A stretch of DNA of 64,000 bases from Pontibacter mucosus (GCF_003054055.1 NZ_QBKI01000002.1:124001-188000); one strand, 5' to 3'. Positions 40,442 to 49,907 are shown, numbered from the stretch's first letter. A program made the numbers and translations. Notes: generated from the sequence alone by a model not told the origin.

Positions 40442-41854
40442 GTGAGAAATAAGAGCAAGAAGAAGCATTTCGATATACTCGAGCAAGTACGCATCGAGGA
40501 GATGGTGGCAGAGGGCAAATGCCTGGCACGCCATAACAACATGGTGGTTTTTGTGGCGGGTGTAGCCCCCGGTGACGTGGTGGACCTGCGCATCATCCGC
40601 AAGAAGAAGAGCTTTATGGAGGCCGAGGCGGTGCACTTCCATGAGCTGTCGGAGCTGCGTGTGCAGCCGTTTTGCGAGCACTTCGGTACCTGCGGCGGCT
40701 GTAAGTGGCAGCACATTGGCTACGATACCCAGCTATACTTTAAGCAGAAGCAGGTGAAGGACAACCTCGAGCGCATTGGTAAAGTGTCGCTGCCGGAGTT
40801 CGACCCTATACTTGGTTCGGAGAAAACGCGCTACTACCGCAACAAGCTGGAGTATACTTTCTCCAACACCAGCTGGCTCACCAAAGAGCAGATTCAGTCG
40901 GGGCAGGAGTATGACCGCGACGCGCTGGGCTTCCACATCCCGGGCCGCTTCGACAAAATCCTCGACATTAAGCACTGCTACTTGCAGCCAGACCCATCGA
41001 ACGCGATTCGTCTGGAGGTGAGAAAATATGCCAAGGAGCACAACCTGCCTTTCTTCGACATCGTGAAGCAGGAAGGCTACATGCGCAACCTCATCATCCG
41101 CACGGCCAATACCGGCGAGCTGATGGTGATTGTGCAGGTGTACGAGGACAGGCCGGGGGTGATGCAGGCGCTGATGGAGCACCTGGCCGCCACTTTCCCG
41201 GAGATTACTTCGCTGCAGTATGTGGTGAACTCCAAAGGCAACGAGACCTACCACGACCTGGAAGTAGTGTGCTACAAAGGCCTGCCTTATATCCATGAGG
41301 AAATGGAAGGCATCCGTTTCCGGGTAGGGCCGAAGTCGTTTTACCAGACTAACGCAGACCAGGCCTACGAGCTCTACAAGAAGACGCGTGAGCTGGCCAA
41401 CCTGACCGGAAATGAGCTGGTGTACGACCTGTATACCGGTGCTGGCACCATTGCCAACTTTGTGGCCCGCCAATGCCGTGAGGTCATCGGGATAGAGTAT
41501 GTGCCAAGCGCCATTGAGGACGCCAAAATCAACTCACAGATTAACGACATCACCAACACCACCTTCTACGCCGGCGATATGAAGGACATTCTGTCGGATG
41601 AGCTGGTAGCCCGCCATGGAAGGCCGGATGTGGTGATTACCGACCCGCCGCGCGCCGGTATGCACGAGGATGTGGTGAAGAAGCTCTTGCAGGTGCACCC
41701 GAACCGCATCGTGTACGTGAGCTGTAACCCGGCCACGCAGGCCCGCGACGTGGAATGGCTGTCGGAAAAGTATGAGGTAACGCGTGTGCAGCCGGTAGAC
41801 ATGTTCCCGCAGACGCACCACGTAGAAAATATTGTATTGTTAACTGCTAAATAG
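40442..41854 (+). CDS. rlmD: 23S rRNA (uracil(1939)-C5)-methyltransferase RlmD
   Basis: The 470-residue enzyme has an N-terminal TRAM domain (VRIEEMVAEGKCLARHNNMV, PGDVVDLRI), a 4Fe-4S cysteine cluster near 79-90 (CEHFGTCGGCKW with a later cysteine) and a SAM methyltransferase domain with YDLYTGAGTIANFVA near 325, VVITDPPRAGMHEDV near 395 and the catalytic Cys in YVSCNPATQARD near 425. It methylates U1939 of 23S rRNA. The gene starts with a GTG at 40442; the next ATG would remove the first TRAM strand. RumA/RlmD or a close RlmCD paralogue cannot be told apart here. Confidence 0.9.
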   Translation: MRNKSKKKHFDILEQVRIEEMVAEGKCLARHNNMVVFVAGVAPGDVVDLRIIRKKKSFMEAEAVHFHELSELRVQPFCEHFGTCGGCKWQHIGYDTQLYFKQKQVKDNLERIGKVSLPEFDPILGSEKTRYYRNKLEYTFSNTSWLTKEQIQSGQEYDRDALGFHIPGRFDKILDIKHCYLQPDPSNAIRLEVRKYAKEHNLPFFDIVKQEGYMRNLIIRTANTGELMVIVQVYEDRPGVMQALMEHLAATFPEITSLQYVVNSKGNETYHDLEVVCYKGLPYIHEEMEGIRFRVGPKSFYQTNADQAYELYKKTRELANLTGNELVYDLYTGAGTIANFVARQCREVIGIEYVPSAIEDAKINSQINDITNTTFYAGDMKDILSDELVARHGRPDVVITDPPRAGMHEDVVKKLLQVHPNRIVYVSCNPATQARDVEWLSEKYEVTRVQPVDMFPQTHHVENIVLLTAK

Positions 41855-42018
41855 ATAAACGTATCGCGTAGCACAAATTTGGACAAAGGACTATGTGACA
41901 AAGGATTTTAGACTTTCTCTTCTGATGCTTTTGTCCTTTGTCAAAGGGGCTTTTGTCAGGTTGTCAAAAATATAGCCGTGCTACTTGATACGTGCTTCGA
42001 GATACGAAATAGATAAGT

Positions 42019-42387
42019 ATGGAAAACGATCCGGAACTGAATGGTAAGTACCTGGGCACTATCTCAAAGGATTTTGTGGTGGTGGCCGAGACGCTGAAGG
42101 AGGCATCGTACCAGGTGCGCAAGCGTAAGATATCGGAGTACCCGATTTTTGTGTTCAGCCGCACGCAGGTGCCGGTGGGCTCTATATTCCTGGCCAAGGA
42201 AGAGCTGGCGCTGGAATGGCACATAAACGCCTCCTACCTGGAAGACTTCGTGCAGCGCCAACTGGTGGTAGAGGACAAGATAGAGGACTTCAAAGCCGCC
42301 TACAAAGACCCGGACGAGTACTGCTGCCTGTTTGTGGTGGACGGCGAGTTCCAGAATTTTGTGTTCATCCCTTATCCGGAGGAGTAG
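42019..42387 (+). CDS. Conserved Bacteroidota protein of unknown function
   Basis: The 122-residue product (from MENDPELNGKYLGTISKDFV) has one predicted alpha/beta domain with ETLKEASYQVRKRKISEYPI, FSRTQVPVGSIFLAKEELAL and WHINASYLEDFVQRQLV. No membrane helix or signal peptide, so it should be cytosolic. I recognise it only as a type of protein conserved in Bacteroidota without a known role. It lies between rlmD and a bidirectional terminator. The gap before it (41855-42018) contains imperfect repeats of GATACGTGCT/AGCACGTATC type that recur at 42388-42524. Confidence 0.75.
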   Translation: MENDPELNGKYLGTISKDFVVVAETLKEASYQVRKRKISEYPIFVFSRTQVPVGSIFLAKEELALEWHINASYLEDFVQRQLVVEDKIEDFKAAYKDPDEYCCLFVVDGEFQNFVFIPYPEE

Positions 42388-42427
42388 GCGCGTAGCACGT
42401 ATTCCGTATCATGTATCACGACAACAA

Positions 42428-42463
42428 GCAGAAGAGGAGCACAAAGCTGTGCTCCTCTTCTGC
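42428..42463. terminator. Bidirectional terminator
   Basis: GCAGAAGAGGAGCAC and GTGCTCCTCTTCTGC perfect 15-bp arms with a 6-nt loop, between the convergent 42019 and thiL genes. Confidence 0.88.
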
Positions 42464-42524
42464 TTTTACACCCATATCAACTTCCTGTCGTGCTACTTGA
42501 TACGTGCTACAAGATTCGAAAATA

Positions 42525-43550
42525 TTAAAAATGGCTCCAGCCTTGCGCTTTGAGCGGGAATAGCTGGCCGGCTTTAGTCGCCAGGTTCACGCCTTCGCTC
42601 TCGTCGGTAATTTTGCCGATGATGGTGATGTCCGGGTGGTTTTTCAGTTCGTCGTAGGCGGAGAGCGGCACGGTGAAGAGCAGCTCATAGTCCTCGCCGC
42701 CGTTCATGATGCAGGTTAATGGGTCGATGTTGAACTCCAGCGCTGTTTCGAGCATCTGCGGGTCGGCTGGCAGGTTGTCCTTATACACTGTGGCGCCTAC
42801 TTTAGACTGGCTGCAGATATGGAACAGCTCCGAGGCCAGCCCGTCTGAAATGTCAATCATCGAAGTTGGCTGGATGCCGCGCTCTTTCAGGTCGTAGATA
42901 ACATCCATGCGCGCCTCTGGCCTCAGCTGGCGGCCCACGATGTACTGCTTGTTCTCCAGTTCCGGTTGCATCTCCGGGTTAGCCAGGAAAGCCTGCTTCT
43001 CGCGCTCCAGAATCTGCAGGCCCATGTAGGCAGCGCCCAGGTCGCCGGTCACGCATACCAAGTCGTTCACCTTAGCGCCATTGCGGTAAACAATCTGCTC
43101 CGGCGCAGCCTCGCCAATAGCCGTGATGCTGATTACCAAACCAGCACTGGAGGAGGTCGTGTCGCCGCCCACCAGGTCTACTTTATAGTTCTCGCAGGCC
43201 AGCCGGATTCCCTCATACAATTCCTCCACTGCCTCTACCGTATAACGCGCGCCTAAGGCAATGTTCACCGTTATCTGGGTGGGTTTGGCGTTCATGGCGG
43301 CAATATCCGACACGTTCACGGCCACCGCTTTGTAGCCCAGGTGCTTGAGCGGGCAGAAGGTCAGGTCGAAGTGCACGCCCTCCAACAGCATGTCCGACGA
43401 CACCACCAGCTGTTTCTGGCCAGGTTGTATAACGGCTGCATCGTCGCCGATGCCTTTGATGGTGGACTCGTTGCGCAGCTCGATCTTCTCTTTGATCTTC
43501 CGGATTAGGCCAAACTCGCCTACGGCACTTAAAGGAGTATATTCGCTCAT
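42525..43550 (-). CDS. thiL: Thiamine-monophosphate kinase
   Basis: The 341-residue enzyme phosphorylates thiamine monophosphate to the diphosphate, the active cofactor. Diagnostic pieces: LSAVGEFGLIRKI at the N-terminus, IKGIGDDAAVIQPG, VSSDMLLEGVHFDLTF, NVSDIAAMNAKPTQITVNIA, LVGGDTTSSSAGLVIS, SMIDISDGLASELFHI and MNGGEDYELLFTVPL. These are the AIR-synthase-like ATP and Mg binding motifs of ThiL, all present and in order. Length is normal. It stands alone, upstream of which a gap of 320 bp separates it from the divergent pirin gene. Confidence 0.96.
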   Translation of the reverse strand: MSEYTPLSAVGEFGLIRKIKEKIELRNESTIKGIGDDAAVIQPGQKQLVVSSDMLLEGVHFDLTFCPLKHLGYKAVAVNVSDIAAMNAKPTQITVNIALGARYTVEAVEELYEGIRLACENYKVDLVGGDTTSSSAGLVISITAIGEAAPEQIVYRNGAKVNDLVCVTGDLGAAYMGLQILEREKQAFLANPEMQPELENKQYIVGRQLRPEARMDVIYDLKERGIQPTSMIDISDGLASELFHICSQSKVGATVYKDNLPADPQMLETALEFNIDPLTCIMNGGEDYELLFTVPLSAYDELKNHPDITIIGKITDESEGVNLATKAGQLFPLKAQGWSHF

Positions 43551-43871
43551 GGTTCAGGATCTGTTTTAGACCTGCAAAGATACAAAATATGCTACAGAGC
43601 TCATGTACTACTTTTTCTATCTGATGCCATACTTCCAGGTATAGGAAAAAGTGGACTGCTTGCCCGTGCCTCAAGAAGAGGAAAATTAAATCTATAGTGT
43701 GTTTGTACATTAAATGTATATACATTAAATTTGTGTCCATGTAAAGTATAAGCTTTTAATACTTTGTATGCCGCCGGAGTAAGCAGAGCCAAGTTTGTGT
43801 GCGCACCCCGGCGGCAGTACATCAAATTCACAAGAAATAAATCGGCAGTGAGCCAATTACAAGTATAAACC
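43551..43871. promoter_or_regulatory. Divergent thiL/pirin gap with a 14-bp palindrome
   Basis: AATGTATATACATT (43713-43726) is a perfect palindrome inside a repeated TACATTAAAT context, about 150 bp before the pirin start. It could be an operator for a regulator of the pirin gene; no regulator is near. No TPP riboswitch is recognised. No gene is seen in the gap. Confidence 0.4.
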
Positions 43872-44585
43872 ATGAGCAAGAAAGTAATCCACAGAGCGCA
43901 TACACGCGGCCACGCCAACCACGGCTGGCTCAACTCCCACCATACCTTCAGTTTTGCCAGTTACTACAACCCCGAGCGGATGAGTTTTGGGCTGCTGCGC
44001 GTGCTCAACGACGATGTGGTGGCGCCTGGCATGGGTTTTGGCACGCACCCGCACGATAACATGGAAATTATTTCTATTCCGTTGAAGGGATCGCTCGCCC
44101 ACCGCGACAGCACGGGCACGCAGGAGGTGATCCGGACAAACGAGGTACAGATCATGTCGGCGGGCAGCGGCATTACGCACTCAGAGTATAACGGGTCCGG
44201 CACAGAGCCCGTGAACTTTTTGCAAATCTGGGTGTTTCCTAAAAAGCGGGACATCCAGCCGAGCTACGGGCAAAAGGCCTTTGAGCCGAAAGACCGCCAG
44301 AACAGGCTGCAGACAGTCGTATCGCCGGAAGAGCAGGGAGATGCCCTTTGGATTAACCAGGATGCCTGGTTTTCGCTGGGCTCTTTAAAAGAAGGTTTTT
44401 CGGACGTTTATACTTTCCATAAAGAAGGCAACGGGCTTTATGCTTTCGTGCTGGAAGGGGAAGTGGAGATAGACGGTGAGAAGCTGGGCAAGCGCGATGG
44501 TATGGGCATTAGCGAGGCAACTACGGTAGAGATTAAAGCCGCTGCAGACGCCGAGCTGTTGCTGATGGAAGTCCCGATGAGATAA
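43872..44585 (+). CDS. Pirin family protein
   Basis: The 237-residue bicupin has the pirin hallmark HANHGWLNSHHTFSFASYYN, then FGLLRVLNDDVVAPGMGFGT and HPHDNMEIISIPLKGSLAHR. The metal ligands of the N-terminal cupin are the histidines of GTHPHDNMEI and of the later AGSGITHSEYN, with the Glu. The C-terminal cupin is weaker (from about 140). Pirins of this type may be quercetin dioxygenase-like or redox-sensing proteins; the job here is unknown. It is followed by a terminator and convergent with the next gene. Confidence 0.92.
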   Translation: MSKKVIHRAHTRGHANHGWLNSHHTFSFASYYNPERMSFGLLRVLNDDVVAPGMGFGTHPHDNMEIISIPLKGSLAHRDSTGTQEVIRTNEVQIMSAGSGITHSEYNGSGTEPVNFLQIWVFPKKRDIQPSYGQKAFEPKDRQNRLQTVVSPEEQGDALWINQDAWFSLGSLKEGFSDVYTFHKEGNGLYAFVLEGEVEIDGEKLGKRDGMGISEATTVEIKAAADAELLLMEVPMR

Positions 44586-44615
44586 GAATAAATAGTGTTT
44601 AGTGATTAAAGAACG

Positions 44616-44646
44616 AACCCTGGCAGATGCCGGGGTTTTTCTTTTT
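44616..44646. terminator. Terminator of the pirin gene
   Basis: AACCCTGGCA / TGCCGGGGTT (one G-U) with a 2-nt loop and T-run; overlaps the end of the convergent DUF2459 gene. Confidence 0.75.
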
Positions 44647-45340
44647 AGCGCAGGTGCCGCATGATGGAGTAGGGCAGAGGTGCCCAAATGGCTGTTTTGA
44701 CGCCTATACTTTTCAGCCCCTGGTTTACCCAATTGTTGCAGTTTTTTAGTATATAAAACTTTCCGTGTGCCTCATAAAAAGTGTCGCTGCCGGCGTAGCC
44801 TGAGCCACTGATATGCAGGTAGCTTGTATCAGACTGCACAAAAGACCTATCGATATAGGTTATTAACTGCCGGTATTGCTGCGGCGAGATACGGATGGGG
44901 CGCTGCCGCTTGTTTGGTATAAGTTTAGCGCGGATATACTCTACGTGCATGGCGGTGCGGGTCGGCCACAGAGCCGCCGTGATAGCTACTTCCGGCGTCA
45001 GGTCTTTCCACTCCGGCGTTTCCATATAAAACTTTCTGTCGCCCCAGCCAAAGCCCACGTATTGGTAGCTGCTGTCTACGTTGCCGAAATTATCTAAGGG
45101 CAGATTGGTGCGCCAATCGATATAAGGCGTGGAAACGGGCACCACAATATCGGTGTGCACCCCGTTAGAGGTTACGTAAATCTCAACATACTCCTCCTGC
45201 GGTTGAACCTGGGCGTAACCGTTGTGCACTGTAAAGCTGCTGAGGACAAAGGCCACCGCCAGGAAAAGTACTGCCAAACCCACCACCGAGGCAAGCAGCC
45301 AAAGTATAAGCGACAATATTTTAGCCAGAACGTACTGCAT
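44645..45340 (-). CDS. DUF2459/TIGR02117 family protein
   Basis: The 231-residue protein has one N-terminal membrane helix (LILWLLASVVGLAVLFLAVA) and a soluble domain with TSNGVHTDIVVPVSTPYIDW, FGWGDRKFYMETPEW, ALWPTRTAMHVEYI and a C-terminal NCNNWVNQGLKSIGV. These are the blocks of TIGR02117/DUF2459, often found near urease genes or alone. The His and Cys residues (SNGVHTD and KNCNNW) suggest an NlpC/P60-like thiol peptidase fold facing the periplasm, but no activity is proven. It is divergent from the M14 peptidase gene. Confidence 0.85.
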   Translation of the reverse strand: MQYVLAKILSLILWLLASVVGLAVLFLAVAFVLSSFTVHNGYAQVQPQEEYVEIYVTSNGVHTDIVVPVSTPYIDWRTNLPLDNFGNVDSSYQYVGFGWGDRKFYMETPEWKDLTPEVAITAALWPTRTAMHVEYIRAKLIPNKRQRPIRISPQQYRQLITYIDRSFVQSDTSYLHISGSGYAGSDTFYEAHGKFYILKNCNNWVNQGLKSIGVKTAIWAPLPYSIMRHLR

Positions 45341-45749
45341 ATCGTTTACCTACGGGCAATCATAAAGTATAAACGATATAAAAACAAAACCCGGTGCATG
45401 GCACCGGGTCTGAGTGTAGTTTAGTTAGTTTAGTTTCTCTTCCAGGGCCGCCATCCCTCCAAAGCAATCCGTGCTCTATACTTAACAGACTGGTTAATTG
45501 GAGTTTTCATAGAGCCCTGCAGGCTGTCTGTGCTGAGATGCTGCAGTGGCAGGTAGGGAGGCGGTCAGAAACCCAAAATGGATTTCGGGTACAAAGGTAT
45601 AAAATTTTACAATTGTTTAAACACTTTTCGCGATTTAACACAAACTTTACATTCGCATTCCTGCGCGTGCCACGGATTTGGCAGATTCGCTGTTTTTGCG
45701 CAGATTGTATAGTTAAAAGAACCCCGTCTATCCTATCCGCTAAACCATC
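45341..45749. other. Divergent gap with an orphan minus-strand hairpin
   Basis: ACCCGGTGC (45389-45397) pairs with GCACCGGGT (45401-45409); on the minus strand TTTTG TTTTT follows, the look of a terminator that belongs to no annotated gene. It could end a small RNA from 45410-45700 or act on the DUF2459 leader. The open frame at 45394-45753 on the plus strand is not convincing as a gene. Confidence 0.35.
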
Positions 45750-48311
45750 ATGATAAACACGCTAAAGCGTTTTGCCGCCTTGTGGCTGGTGTTACTGAGC
45801 ATGCAGGCTGCCGTGGCGCAGCAGCAACTGCAGTCGCCGGCGCAGTTCCTGGGCTATGAGCTGGGTCAGCAGTTTACCACCCAAAACCGCGTCCTGGATT
45901 ATGTCAACTACCTGGCCGCACAGGCCCCTAACCGCATCAAGGTGGAGGAGTATGGGCGCACCTACGAGAACCGCCCGCTGGTGCTGGCTTACGTGGCCTC
46001 CGACGAAAACCTGCCGCGTCTGGAGCAGATCCGGGAAAACAACCTGCGCCAGGCAGGCCTGCAGAACGGGCAGGTGCAGGGCGACCAACCCGCCATTGTG
46101 TGGCTGAGCTACAACGTGCACGGCAACGAGTCAGTAAGCTCGGAGGCAGTGCTGCAGGTGCTCTACGATTTGGTAAATTCGCAGAACGCGCAGAGCCGTG
46201 AGTGGCTGCAGAATACCATCGTTATCCTGGATCCCATGGTGAACCCCGACGGGCGAGAGCGCTACGTGCAGTGGTATAACCAGGCCTCTAACCGCGGCGG
46301 CAACGCCTCGCCCTATGCCTGGGAACACTGGGAACCGTGGCCGGGCGGCAGGCCCAACCACTACTACTTCGACCTGAACCGCGACTGGGCTTGGCAAACG
46401 CAGGTGGAGTCGCAGCAGCGCCTGAAAGTATACAACAGCTGGCTGCCGCAGGTGCACGCCGATTTCCATGAGATGGGAGCCGAGTCGCCATACTACTTCT
46501 CGCCGGCCGCCAAGCCCTTCCACGAAAGTATAACGCCCTGGCAGCGCCAGTTCCAGCATACCATCGGCGAGTATAACCGCCAGTACTTCGACAAAAACAA
46601 CTGGCTATACTTTACCCGCGAGAGCTTCGACCTGTTTTACCCGAGCTACGGCGATACCTGGCCCACCTACAACGGCGCCATCGGCATGACCTACGAGCAG
46701 GGCGGCTCCGGCCGTGCGGGATTGGCCTACAAGAAGGCAGACGGCGACACGTTAACCTTAACCGATAGAATCGCGCACCACGTGGCGGCCAGCGAGGCGA
46801 CCATCAAAGCCGCTTCCGAGAAGGCCAGTGAGCTAAAGCAGGAGTTTCAAAAGTACTACAGCACCAGCCTGCGTAATCCGGGTGGCGAGTATAAATCCTT
46901 TGTGTTGAAAAGCACGGCTAATACTGCCGGCAACCTGAAAGCCTTGACAGACTACCTGCAGCAGCAGGGCATCCAGTACGGCTATGCGCGTAATAAAGGC
47001 TCCGTTAAGGGCTATAACTACCTGAATGGCAAAACTGAAAGTATAAAACTGGCGCCGGAGGATGTGGTAATCAGCATGTACCAGCCCAAGTCGGTGCTGG
47101 TGAAGGTGCTGTTCGAGCCAAAATCTACCCTGGAGGACTCGCTGACCTACGATATCACTTCCTGGGCGCTGCCTTATGCCTACGGGGTGCAGGCCTATGC
47201 CGTAAAGGGAAGGGTTGACATGAGCCAAACCGCCCCTGCCGCTCCGGCAGCTGCTGCCATTAGCATCGACAAGCCTTACGCCTACCTGGCCCGCTGGAAC
47301 GGGTTAGAGGACCTTAGGTTTGCCACACAACTCATGCAGCAAAACGTGAAAGTACGCATGACCGAACTGCCGTTTGAGATGGATGGCAACACGTATGAGG
47401 CGGGTACCCTGATCATCACCCGCACCGGCAACGAGCGCCTGGGCGATAAGTTTGACGCCAATGTGCGCGAGCTGGCGCAGCAGTATGGGGTGCAGCTTGC
47501 GGCCACCAATACCGGCTTTGTCAGCTCCGGCGCCGATTTTGGCTCTGGCAGCGTACGCTACCTGAAAGCTCCCAAAGTGGCTTTGCTGTCTGGAGAGGGC
47601 GTTTCGCCGTATGGTTTCGGAGAAGTATGGCATTTCTTTGAGCAGCAAATCAATTACCCGGTTACGGTGCTCAACACCTCTTACTTTAGCCAGGTACCGC
47701 TGCAGGAGTTTGATGTGATCATCTTGCCAACTGGTTCTTATACCAAGGTGTTGGATGATAAGACGCTGGAGAAGGTGCAGGACTGGGTGCGTAGTGGCGG
47801 GAAACTCATTGCCCTGGAAAGTGCCGTTAGTTACCTGGCTGGCAAGAAAGGCTTTGAGCTGAAGAAGAAGGGCGCTGAGGAAGAGGAAAAAGAGGCCGCT
47901 AAAAAAGAGCGCAAGGACAAAGACCCATACGAAAACCTGCGCAGCTATGCCGCCCGTGAGCGCGAGGCGCTGGAGAGCGAGGTGCAAGGCAGCGTCTTCC
48001 GCGTTGACCTTGACAAAACCCATCCGTTGGCCTTTGGCTACGGCGACAGTTATTTTGCCCTCATCCGCTCTGCCGATACGTTCCAGTTTATGGAGGACGG
48101 CTGGAACGTGGGCGTGCTCAAAAAGGACAACCATGTGGCAGGCTATGTAGGCCAGGGAGCCAAGAAACAGTTGCAGGATGCTCTTATACTTGGCACGCAG
48201 CGCCTCGGCCACGGCCAGATTGTGTACCTGGCCGATAACCCGCTGTTCCGTGGCTTCTGGCAAGGTGGCAAGCTGCTGTTTGGAAATGCGGTGTTTGTGG
48301 TGGGGCAGTAG
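45750..48311 (+). CDS. Exported M14 family zinc carboxypeptidase
   Basis: The 853-residue protein has a signal peptide (INTLKRFAALWLVLLSMQAA, cleavage after VAQ) and an M14 peptidase domain in residues 25-370. The zinc ligands are in NVHGNESVSSEA (His and Glu near 123-126) and the later histidine in HADFHEMGAESPYYF near 245; the catalytic Glu would follow near 310 (GMTYEQGGSGRAGL). The second half includes a class I glutamine-amidotransferase-like domain (about 610-700, VALLSGEGVSPYGFGEVWHF, IILPTGSYT) and a charged linker near 710-735. This long form is common in Bacteroidota. It probably degrades peptides in the periplasm. No operon partner. Confidence 0.92.
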   Translation: MINTLKRFAALWLVLLSMQAAVAQQQLQSPAQFLGYELGQQFTTQNRVLDYVNYLAAQAPNRIKVEEYGRTYENRPLVLAYVASDENLPRLEQIRENNLRQAGLQNGQVQGDQPAIVWLSYNVHGNESVSSEAVLQVLYDLVNSQNAQSREWLQNTIVILDPMVNPDGRERYVQWYNQASNRGGNASPYAWEHWEPWPGGRPNHYYFDLNRDWAWQTQVESQQRLKVYNSWLPQVHADFHEMGAESPYYFSPAAKPFHESITPWQRQFQHTIGEYNRQYFDKNNWLYFTRESFDLFYPSYGDTWPTYNGAIGMTYEQGGSGRAGLAYKKADGDTLTLTDRIAHHVAASEATIKAASEKASELKQEFQKYYSTSLRNPGGEYKSFVLKSTANTAGNLKALTDYLQQQGIQYGYARNKGSVKGYNYLNGKTESIKLAPEDVVISMYQPKSVLVKVLFEPKSTLEDSLTYDITSWALPYAYGVQAYAVKGRVDMSQTAPAAPAAAAISIDKPYAYLARWNGLEDLRFATQLMQQNVKVRMTELPFEMDGNTYEAGTLIITRTGNERLGDKFDANVRELAQQYGVQLAATNTGFVSSGADFGSGSVRYLKAPKVALLSGEGVSPYGFGEVWHFFEQQINYPVTVLNTSYFSQVPLQEFDVIILPTGSYTKVLDDKTLEKVQDWVRSGGKLIALESAVSYLAGKKGFELKKKGAEEEEKEAAKKERKDKDPYENLRSYAAREREALESEVQGSVFRVDLDKTHPLAFGYGDSYFALIRSADTFQFMEDGWNVGVLKKDNHVAGYVGQGAKKQLQDALILGTQRLGHGQIVYLADNPLFRGFWQGGKLLFGNAVFVVGQ

Positions 48312-48439
48312 TTGAACCCCTCCCCAGCCCTCCCCTAAAAACAGGGGAGGGAGCATCGAAAATATTCTGCTGTTCCGGACATCCGTGTCAGGAACTGAAG
48401 CTGCTGCGGACATCTTTGACCGCGTTTCTGGAATACCGG

Positions 48440-49170
48440 GTCCAACCACCCCTGGCCCCTCAGAGCTACGCTCGCTACCTTCGAACTCCCGTTCTCGGTA
48501 GTCTAAGGCGGGGAGTCTGTGATTACTAAAGCTGAAGTATAAGTTTTATAGCAAATGGTATTGGGAGTTACACCCCTATGGTCCCCTCAAGGGGACAGTT
48601 TATACTTGCTACTTTCCTGTCATCTCGAGCTGCGCGAGAGATCTATCGGGGACTCTAAAGAGATCTCTCACAGCTACGCTGGCTCTCTTCGGCTCTCGCC
48701 TCAAGAGTGGTCGAGATGACAGCAGGGGCGGAGGCTATCGGATTGATTCCCAGTTTTTCTGAGAGGCGCCTTGTGAGATCCGGTGCCCGTCAAGGGCAGC
48801 CCGAGGTACGAGGGCAGGAGGGAACACAGCGCCGAGCGGGAAAACGAGGCCTCCCGGCCTGGGAGGGCAGAAAGTTGGCTATGGAAAGGTGGGTTAGTGG
48901 GAACTAGAGGATGAACGGTATTTTGAAAGAATAGCTTGGTTCCAGTGGAAGGAAGCTGTAGCTATGAAAGTATAAGCTGGCAAGTATAAAAGTATATCCT
49001 ACGCGGACTTGGAAGTCCGCAGCAGAGTGGTTCTGGACAATGATGTCCATAACAGCTCAAGGTATAGCTCAAGTATAAAAGTATAGTAGGAGTATAAAGT
49101 ATGGCTTTTCAAGCCAGTCGGATTGCAAATCCGACATAATATGTAGGCACGGATTGCAAACCCGCGCCAG
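48440..49170. repeat. Long mosaic intergenic repeat, copy 2
   Basis: About 730 bp between the M14 peptidase and the DinB-like gene. It repeats, in the same order, the blocks of 30088-30735, starting with about 85 bp at near identity. It carries an extra block (GAGATCTCTCACAGCTACGC and neighbours, an inverted-repeat-rich piece at 48615-48720), and at its right end GCGGACTTGGAAGTCCGC, CGGATTGCAAATCCG and CGGATTGCAAACCCG palindromes and seven AAGTATA-type words within about 150 bp (48967-49100). No gene is supported. Confidence 0.7.
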
Positions 49171-49293
49171 AGAGAGGAGAAGCGGACACTTGCCCCAGAA
49201 AAACTCATCCTAAAAAACCACTCCACCCCATACCAACCACTATAAACTTAAAATTCGTACCTTGCACAGTATCTATACTTAGCGGATTAAAGT

Positions 49294-49827
49294 ATGCAGA
49301 CGCAACATATCATCACGCCACCTACACCAGAGGAGTACGGCAATAACATGGCCAGCTACGTGCAGCAGGCCCGCACCGAGGACCTGATCGAAGGCCTGAC
49401 GGCGAGCTACGTGTATATTACCGGCATGGTGCAGGGCCTGACAGAGGAACAACTCCTGTACCGTTACGCCGAAGGCAAATGGAGCATCAAGCAAATGATG
49501 GTGCACCTAATCGATGCCGAACGCATCTTCTCCTACCGCGCCCTGCGCTTCGCGCGCCAGGACAAAACCGAGCTTCCGGGCTTTGAGGAAAACCTGTACG
49601 CACAGACCGCCAAGGCTGATGCCCGCGACATCAACTCTATCATCGCCGAGTATACCTCGCTGCGAACCGCCACGATTGAGCTTTTTAAGAGCTTTGATGA
49701 AGAGGCCTTGCAGCAAAGGGGCATAGCCAGCGGCAAGGAAGTGAGTGTGCGTGCCATTGGCTATATGATCCTGGGGCATGAAGTGCACCACCAGAAAATT
49801 ATACGCGAGCGCTACCTGAAAGCTTAA
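49294..49827 (+). CDS. DinB-like/DUF664 four-helix bundle protein
   Basis: The 177-residue protein has the DinB-like bundle: YVYITGMVQGLTEEQLLYRY and GKWSIKQMMVHLIDAERIF with the first metal histidine, YRALRFARQDKTELPGFEEN, and the final MILGHEVHHQKIIRERYL with the paired histidines. The three His of the bundle normally bind a divalent metal. Related proteins act as thiol transferases or have unknown roles, so no reaction is claimed. It is cytosolic and transcribed in the same direction as the DASS transporter 80 bp downstream. Confidence 0.9.
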   Translation: MQTQHIITPPTPEEYGNNMASYVQQARTEDLIEGLTASYVYITGMVQGLTEEQLLYRYAEGKWSIKQMMVHLIDAERIFSYRALRFARQDKTELPGFEENLYAQTAKADARDINSIIAEYTSLRTATIELFKSFDEEALQQRGIASGKEVSVRAIGYMILGHEVHHQKIIRERYLKA

Positions 49828-49907
49828 TACCAAGCTGCGGGAGGCATGGTTATACTTAAGTTTTACTATATTTAAGGATTAACCTTTTGTAAAACTAGAG
49901 TATAACC

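Noticed and set aside
43213..43740. 175-codon minus-strand frame overlapping thiL
   Set aside because: It covers the thiL start in another frame and reads as a shadow; thiL is certain.
45394..45753. 119-codon plus-strand frame upstream of the M14 peptidase
   Set aside because: No plausible domain, composition like a gap, and it overlaps the M14 start and a hairpin.
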